From Streptococcus sp. 'caviae' (GTDB lineage Bacteria; Bacillota; Bacilli; Lactobacillales; Streptococcaceae), in contig NZ_MOWR01000003.1 in assembly GCF_001937065.1 (NCBI RefSeq), positions 179,577 through 243,576 of the forward strand: DNA of 64,000 bases, in the 5' to 3' direction. Shown here piece after piece: positions 59,192-64,000 of the stretch; positions within the stretch are counted from its first letter, which is position 1; each line of letters opens with the position of its first letter. The translations under genes and the position numbers were made by a program. A model generated the notes under the pieces. It was given only the letters and a program-made list of their open reading frames with translations. It searched no databases and was not told where the DNA came from.

Positions 59192-60024
59192 GAATCACAG
59201 TCTCCGATAAAAGAGTCTTTAACCCGTTCCCAAAAGCTGGTATGGCTTGGCGTTGCTACAAAACTGATTTTCCTGTGATCGATTTCATATTCAATCTTAG
59301 CGATATTTCGATGCGTATACGTTTTATTATCAACGGATAAAACATAGGAACCCAAGCGTTTGGGAATGATCTCGATCTTATCCTTCTTAGGAACAATGAT
59401 CGAACTTCCCAAGGTTCTGAAAACACGATTGTTGAGACTGGAAATCTCTGTCAGCTGCAATGCTTCAATAGTCGGATGCAAAACGGCTCCGCCCAAAGAT
59501 TTATTGTAGGCAGTGCTGCCGGTCGGTGTAGAAACCGAAATACCATCTCCGCGAAACCGTTCAAATTGAACATGGTTAATGATAACATCTGCGACCATTG
59601 TTTTCTCAAATCTTTTGACAGTTGCTTCATTCAGAGCTCTGGAAGTCAGCTGCCGTCCGTCACTTAAAGTCAGGGTAACTTTTAAAATTGGGTAAGAAAC
59701 CTTTTCGCCCTTATCTGAGTGCAAATTATCCAGTAATTTATCAACTTCAAAATCACGATAATCCGTATAAAAGCCTAAATGTCCTGTATGAATGCCGACA
59801 AAGCGAACGCTGTCCAGATGCTTCTCGTACATATGAAAAGCCGACAAAAGCATGCCGTCTCCGCCGATAGTAATGACGATGTCGGGATTTTTCTTAGTCA
59901 GATAGAAATCATCATCATCTCTCAGAGCAGAGAAAAGTTTGCTGGCAACTCGCTTGCTTTGATATTTTCCGTTTGCAATTATGGCAACCTTCGTTGCCTT
60001 ATCGGTAAAGTTCATCTGTGTCAT
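59188..60024 (-). CDS. ppnK: NAD kinase
   Basis: NAD kinase phosphorylates NAD to NADP. The key motifs are the GGDG ([15 protein letters not shown], about residue 54), the NE/D motif ALNEATVKR (about 127) and [20 protein letters not shown] (about 158). The length of about 278 aa is normal. The start ATG at 60024 has AGGAA six bases upstream, inside relQ; a GTG one codon earlier is possible. The gene overlaps relQ by 26 bases and rluE by 4, showing a tightly coupled operon. Confidence 0.94.
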   Translation of the reverse strand: MTQMNFTDKATKVAIIANGKYQSKRVASKLFSALRDDDDFYLTKKNPDIVITIGGDGMLLSAFHMYEKHLDSVRFVGIHTGHLGFYTDYRDFEVDKLLDNLHSDKGEKVSYPILKVTLTLSDGRQLTSRALNEATVKRFEKTMVADVIINHVQFERFRGDGISVSTPTGSTAYNKSLGGAVLHPTIEALQLTEISSLNNRVFRTLGSSIIVPKKDKIEIIPKRLGSYVLSVDNKTYTHRNIAKIEYEIDHRKISFVATPSHTSFWERVKDSFIGDCDS

Positions 60025-60664
60025 CACTATTTCCTACACCATCATTTAGCTTTCTTTTTTCAGCATCAAATAATAACTGAGCTTCTTTGATATCATCGCG
60101 AATCTGCCGCATTTCTTCATCCAGCTGAAAAGCGATTCTGGCAGTCAGCTCTAGACGTTTTTTTATCTCATCCGGAAACTCACCGCGGTATTTATAGTTA
60201 AGAGAATGTTCAATAGTCGCCCAAAAATTCATAGCCAGTGTTCTGATTTGAATTTCAGCAAGAATAATTTTTTGACCGCTGATTGTATCAACAGGATATT
60301 CAATAACAACATGATACGACCGGTAGCCGCTGGGCTTCAAATTATTAATGTAATCTCTCTCCTGAACAATTTTCATGTCCTTACGCTGCCGCAGGAGCTC
60401 CAAGACATCATCAACGTCGTCAACGAACTGAACCATGATTCGCAGACCTGCAATATCCTGCATATCTTGGGCAAGATTTTCTTGCTTTATTCCTCGCAAA
60501 GTCATTTTTTCCTTGATGCTCTCAATCGGTTTGACACGGCCGGTCACAAATTCGATTGGCGAATGGCGGTTTTGCTTACGAAACTGTTTGCGAATTCCTC
60601 TGAATTTTATCTTTAATTCTCCGACTGCCTGGATATAAGGGTCCAGAAATTCTTCCCAGTCCAT
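59999..60664 (-). CDS. relQ: Small alarmone synthetase RelQ
   Basis: RelQ makes (p)ppGpp from GTP or GDP plus ATP without a hydrolase domain. Synthetase motifs are [12 protein letters not shown] (about residues 44-55), [16 protein letters not shown] (about 69-84), [18 protein letters not shown] and [27 protein letters not shown]-terminal helix for tetramer formation follows. The start is placed at ATG 60664 ([10 protein letters not shown]) with AAGGGGG upstream. The length of about 221 aa is normal. It is the first gene of the operon with ppnK, rluE and pta; a divergent CYTH gene lies 95 bases away. Confidence 0.94.
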   Translation of the reverse strand: MDWEEFLDPYIQAVGELKIKFRGIRKQFRKQNRHSPIEFVTGRVKPIESIKEKMTLRGIKQENLAQDMQDIAGLRIMVQFVDDVDDVLELLRQRKDMKIVQERDYINNLKPSGYRSYHVVIEYPVDTISGQKIILAEIQIRTLAMNFWATIEHSLNYKYRGEFPDEIKKRLELTARIAFQLDEEMRQIRDDIKEAQLLFDAEKRKLNDGVGNSDDTDELYR

Positions 60665-60759
60665 AAACTTTGCCCCCTTCCTTGTCAAAAATAAGACTTT
60701 TTTATAGAATTAAATCAACATCTTATTATACCATAATAAGCCAAACAAAGGAAAAAAGA

Positions 60760-61329
60760 ATGAATCATCTGGAAATCGAATATAAAACGCTGCTGACCAA
60801 AGAAGAATTTAATTGTATCAAAGAACAAATGCCGCAGATTGAGCCGGTCACACAGACAAATTATTATTTTGATACGGACAGTTTTGATTTGAAAGCCAAT
60901 AAAATGTCTCTGCGTATCAGAACTTTTACTGACAAGGCTGAGCTAACTCTCAAAGTACCCCAGAAAGTTGGTAATTTGGAATATAATCATGATTTGCTCC
61001 TGAGTGAAGCCGAAACAATAATCCGTACGCTGCAGCTGCCGGATATAAAAATTAAACAGCTGATTTCTCAGGCTGATATTGATGTAACTGATTTGAAGGT
61101 GCTTGGAAGCCTGACTACGGTGCGGCGTGAAGTCACCACTAAAATCGGTCTCATGGCTCTGGATTACAACCGTTATGCAGGGATTGAGGATTACGAACTC
61201 GAATTGGAAGTCTCTAATGCTCAAAAGGGTAAGGCAGATTTTGAGGCTTTTCTTCAAGCCAACCGTATTCAGTTTAAATATGCCAAAAGCAAAGTGGCCC
61301 GCTTTAGCCAGACGCTGCGCAAAAACTAA
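60760..61329 (+). CDS. CYTH-domain phosphohydrolase-type protein
   Basis: The protein carries the CYTH tunnel fold. The signature NHLEIEYKTLLTKEEF (ExExK) lies at residues 2-17, followed by TNYYFDTDSFDLKANKMSLRIR and late acidic/basic pairs (YELELEVSN). CYTH proteins in Gram-positives hydrolyse triphosphates such as tripolyphosphate or thiamine triphosphate. The start is the ATG at 60760 after AAAGGAAAA; a frame 30 codons longer crosses the divergent promoter. It is divergent from relQ, a recurrent pairing in streptococci that hints at nucleotide or polyphosphate metabolism. Confidence 0.88.
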   Translation: MNHLEIEYKTLLTKEEFNCIKEQMPQIEPVTQTNYYFDTDSFDLKANKMSLRIRTFTDKAELTLKVPQKVGNLEYNHDLLLSEAETIIRTLQLPDIKIKQLISQADIDVTDLKVLGSLTTVRREVTTKIGLMALDYNRYAGIEDYELELEVSNAQKGKADFEAFLQANRIQFKYAKSKVARFSQTLRKN

Positions 61330-61420
61330 AGACCAAAAGCAGAAAATGTTAAAATCACCTGAAATTTCTCATAATATTTGGTAAAATAAAGATACTAATG
61401 TAAAGGAGCACTAAAATACC

Positions 61421-62401
61421 ATGGCAGAACGTTACGCCGACAAACAAATTAAACTTTTTTCTTTAACCTCAAACACCGACATTGCCGAAAAAATTTCTAA
61501 GGCTGCCGGACTGCCGTTAGGGAAAATATCTTCTCGCAAGTTTTCTGACGGTGAGATCATGATCAACATCGAAGAAAGCGTTCGGGGAGATGATATTTAT
61601 GTCATTCAGTCTACCAGCTATCCCGTAAATGATCACCTGTGGGAACTCTTAATTATGGTAGATGCCTGCAAACGTGCCAGTGCTAATAGTGTCAATGTTG
61701 TTATTCCTTATTTCGGCTACTCACGCCAGGACCGTATTGCCGCTGCCCGCGAACCAATCACAGCTAAATTAGTAGCTAATATGCTGGTTAAGGCTGGGGT
61801 TGACCGTGTCTTAACCTTAGATCTGCACGCTGTTCAGGTACAGGGCTTCTTTGATATTCCGGTTGATAACTTGTTTACCACTCCTTTGTTTGCTGAACAT
61901 TACACTAAGCTGGGCTTGTATGGTGAGGACATTGTGGTTGTCAGTCCGAAAAATTCAGGCATCAAACGCGCCCGCAGTTTAGCTCAGTATTTAGATGCTC
62001 CGATTGCTATCATTGATTATGCTCAGGATGATGACTCCTCGCGCGAGGAAGGCTACATTATCGGTGATGTTGCCGGTAAGAAAGCTATTCTCATTGATGA
62101 TATTCTGAATACCGGAAAAACATTTGCAGAATCTGCTAAAATTGTTGAGCGTGGAGGCGCTACTGAAATCTACGCTGTTGCCAGCCACGGATTATTCGCC
62201 AGCGGGGCAACAGAAATTCTGCAGGCTGCTCCAATTAAAGATATTTTGATTACAGATTCTGTCTGCACGCAACAAAAGCTACCTGATAATTTACATTACC
62301 TTTCTGCCAGTGAACTGATTGCAGATGCTATCATTCGCATTCACGAAAGACGCCCTGTCAGTCCATTGTTCGCTTATGACCGCAAAGGAGATGAATCCTA
62401 A
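61421..62401 (+). CDS. prs: Ribose-phosphate pyrophosphokinase
   Basis: Prs makes PRPP from ribose-5-phosphate and ATP for nucleotide, His, Trp and NAD synthesis. Class I motifs are [24 protein letters not shown] (about 40-63), FGYSRQDR (about 103), [19 protein letters not shown] (about 136) and the PRPP loop [16 protein letters not shown] (about 225). The length of 326 aa is normal. AAAGGAG precedes the ATG. It is followed 2 bases later by the cysteine desulfurase gene. Confidence 0.95.
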   Translation: MAERYADKQIKLFSLTSNTDIAEKISKAAGLPLGKISSRKFSDGEIMINIEESVRGDDIYVIQSTSYPVNDHLWELLIMVDACKRASANSVNVVIPYFGYSRQDRIAAAREPITAKLVANMLVKAGVDRVLTLDLHAVQVQGFFDIPVDNLFTTPLFAEHYTKLGLYGEDIVVVSPKNSGIKRARSLAQYLDAPIAIIDYAQDDDSSREEGYIIGDVAGKKAILIDDILNTGKTFAESAKIVERGGATEIYAVASHGLFASGATEILQAAPIKDILITDSVCTQQKLPDNLHYLSASELIADAIIRIHERRPVSPLFAYDRKGDES

Positions 62402-62403
62402 AC

Positions 62404-63519
62404 GTGATTTATTTTGATAACGCTGCAACGACTCCCCTGGCGCCTTCTGCTGCTCAGGCCATGACTGAGGTGATGACTGACATCTTTGGCAATCCGTCCA
62501 GTATCCATTCTTACGGCAGGGCTGCCAGCAAACTGTTAAGAGAGTGCCGGCAGAAAGTTGCTCAGGTGTTTGCAGTTCCAGCGAGAAATATTATTTTTAC
62601 TTCCGGCGGAACAGAAAGCAATAACACTGCTCTTAAAGGTTATGCGCTTGCCCATCAGGCTCAAGGAAAGCATATTATTTCGACAGCTATCGAACATCAT
62701 TCCGTTTTAAACAGTCTGCATTATTTGGAAAAACGTTTCGGTTTTGAAGTGACTTACTTAAATCCTATTGACGGCCGCATCTCTGTTCAGCAGGTTAAAG
62801 ACGCTTTGCGTGAAGATACGATTTTAGTATCTGTCATGTTTGCCAACAATGAGACTGGAGACGTGTTGCCAATCGAAGAAATCGGCTGTCTTCTCAAAGA
62901 TCATCAAGCGGCTTTTCATGTTGATGCCGTTCAGGCTGCAGGCAAGCTTCCCATCTACCCTAAGGATCTAAATATCGACTTCTTGTCAGCTTCTGCTCAT
63001 AAATTTCACGGTCCTAAGGGAGTCGGTCTTCTTTATGCTAACGATTTTCATTTTGACAGTCTTCTGCACGGCGGTGAACAGGAAGAAAAACGCCGGGCCA
63101 GTACTGAAAATCTGATTGGCATCGCAGGCCTGACACAGACTTTGAGTGATGCTCAGGCTCATCAAAAAGAGCATCTGGAATATGTCGGCATGCTCAAAAA
63201 AATATTCCTAGAAGGCTTAGAGGGTCTTGATTACTATCTTAATTCTAACGAAGACGCCCTGCCCTATGTTATTAATATTGGCTTTCCTAATTATAATAAC
63301 GGCATTTTGCTCACTCAGCTGGATTTGGCCGGCTTTGCGATTTCAACGGGTTCTGCCTGCACGGCAGGTACAGTTGATCCCAGTCACGTCCTAACAGCCA
63401 AATACGGTGCTGATTCTCCTCGTCTGCAGGAATCTGTTCGTATCAGCTTTTCAGATTTGAACAACCCAGATGAGACTAAGGCTCTGGCCGCAAAAATAAA
63501 GGAGATTGTAGAAAAATAA
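62404..63519 (+). CDS. Cysteine desulfurase (NifS/IscS-like)
   Basis: This PLP enzyme takes sulfur from cysteine for tRNA thiolation or Fe-S clusters. Motifs are MIYFDNAATTPLAPSA at the start, FTSGGTESNNTALKGYA (about 63), IEHHSVLNSL, the PLP lysine in SASAHKFHGPKGVG (about 204) and the active-site loop ISTGSACTAGTVDPSHVL with Cys near 318. The length of 371 aa fits group I desulfurases. The start is GTG (62404). A 115-residue DUF1831 gene follows with one base between. Confidence 0.92.
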   Translation: MIYFDNAATTPLAPSAAQAMTEVMTDIFGNPSSIHSYGRAASKLLRECRQKVAQVFAVPARNIIFTSGGTESNNTALKGYALAHQAQGKHIISTAIEHHSVLNSLHYLEKRFGFEVTYLNPIDGRISVQQVKDALREDTILVSVMFANNETGDVLPIEEIGCLLKDHQAAFHVDAVQAAGKLPIYPKDLNIDFLSASAHKFHGPKGVGLLYANDFHFDSLLHGGEQEEKRRASTENLIGIAGLTQTLSDAQAHQKEHLEYVGMLKKIFLEGLEGLDYYLNSNEDALPYVINIGFPNYNNGILLTQLDLAGFAISTGSACTAGTVDPSHVLTAKYGADSPRLQESVRISFSDLNNPDETKALAAKIKEIVEK

Positions 63520-63520
63520 A

Positions 63521-63868
63521 ATGGCTTTTGAAAAAACAGTAAATTTACCTGATTGCAAATACAGTTATACTATCAGTCCTAAAGTAAAAAAATTTACCTT
63601 GCGGGACACTGCTTTCACTCAAAACAAGCTGGGAAATTACGAGCTTAGCCGCCTTTTAGAAAAAATCCCTAACAGCGGTGACGGCTTTTCCCTGAAAATT
63701 ACAATTAATAAGGATTTGACAGGCTTTAAGCTGACTATTACCGACAAATCCGGACTTCGTGCTGTCAATATCTTTAAATCAGCAGAAAACCAAATGATTC
63801 AGGATAAGTTTTATTTCCTAATGGATAGTTTGGCTGAACGCGATATTTTTGAGAAAAGCGAAAATTAA
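63521..63868 (+). CDS. DUF1831-type small protein downstream of the desulfurase
   Basis: This 115-residue protein of unknown function is regularly found behind nifS-like genes in lactic acid bacteria. It starts MAFEKTVNLPDCKYSYTISP. It is rich in beta-strand-like segments (FTLRDTAFTQNKLGNYELSR, FSLKITINKDLTGFKLTITDKSG) with a C-terminal helix (FYFLMDSLAERDIF). There is no cysteine pair, signal peptide or membrane segment apart from Cys12. One base separates it from the desulfurase stop, so a joint role in sulfur transfer is likely but unproven. Confidence 0.7.
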   Translation: MAFEKTVNLPDCKYSYTISPKVKKFTLRDTAFTQNKLGNYELSRLLEKIPNSGDGFSLKITINKDLTGFKLTITDKSGLRAVNIFKSAENQMIQDKFYFLMDSLAERDIFEKSEN

Positions 63869-63922
63869 ACTATTGCAGCGCAGCACTTCTGCTGCCTCTT
63901 TAGAAAATAAATAAAACAAGGG

Positions 63923-63973
63923 AGAGGGTGGGCTGAAACTTCGAAAAGCTATCGAAGTTTCAGCCCACCCTCT
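63923..63973. terminator. Large perfect hairpin near the right edge
   Basis: Arms 63923-63944 and 63952-63973 (AGAGGGTGGGCT... / ...AGCCCACCCTCT) are perfectly complementary over 22 bp with an AAAGCTA loop. The T-run after it is short. It follows the DUF1831 gene and is probably a terminator of a kind frequent in mutans streptococci. Confidence 0.75.
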
Positions 63974-64000
63974 TTGTACACATATAAGTAAAATTGAAAC

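Overview
The window is chromosomal DNA of a mutans-group Streptococcus. The gene order (folK-murB-potABCD, licT-bglP-bgl region, wapA-cls-asd-dapA, rbgA-rnhB-dprA-topA-trmFO, gtf, mbrABCD, citrate cluster, xerS, relQ-ppnK-rluE-pta, prs, nifS) follows what I remember of Streptococcus mutans. The proteins look clearly diverged from S. mutans, there is one gtf where S. mutans has the gtfB-gtfC pair, and the bgl region carries an esterase. A close relative such as S. ratti is plausible but was not tested. I see no prophage, IS element, CRISPR array, tRNA or rRNA.

Layout. 0-5 kb: end of folK, then murB and the polyamine transporter potABCD in one tight run. 5-13.6 kb: beta-glucoside region with antiterminator LicT, a leader carrying a LicT target, terminator and two copies of a 112-bp-period hairpin repeat, PTS permease BglP, a secreted EstA-type esterase, an AraC-type regulator, a small CHAP protein and 6-phospho-beta-glucosidase BglA. 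13.6-18 kb: an XRE regulator, the wall-anchored antigen WapA, cardiolipin synthase, and a small RNA matching the position of the asd RNA motif. 18-29.6 kb: lysine/threonine precursor genes asd and dapA, a lone ATP-cone protein, a membrane protein, OsmC, then ribosome assembly, RNase HII, DNA uptake (DprA with a ComX-type promoter), topoisomerase I and tRNA methylation (TrmFO with a structured leader). 29.7-38.6 kb: a glucan-forming glucosyltransferase, then the bacitracin sensing and resistance set mbrABCD.

38.7-51.6 kb holds a citrate fermentation cluster. CitM imports citrate, CitDEF splits it into acetate and oxaloacetate, CitC/CitG/CitX make and attach the acyl-carrier prosthetic group, and a membrane oxaloacetate decarboxylase (OadA, B, D, small G, H) makes pyruvate and CO2, probably pumping sodium. 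A GntR regulator and a cre site suggest citrate induction and carbon catabolite repression. An AbrB-family membrane protein sits inside this locus.

51.7-64 kb begins with XerS and, just upstream of it, a 31-bp sequence resembling the streptococcal dif site, which would place this window at the replication terminus. It continues with a GT8 glycosyltransferase, a short-chain dehydrogenase, an ABC exporter, the relQ-ppnK-rluE-pta operon on the minus strand, then a CYTH protein, prs, a cysteine desulfurase and a DUF1831 protein.

The least explained elements are the tandem hairpin repeats before bglP, a long hairpin just before trmFO, an 18-bp inverted repeat between the XRE gene and wapA, direct repeats in AraC geometry before bglA, the unusual start region of cls, and short coupled reading frames before the esterase.
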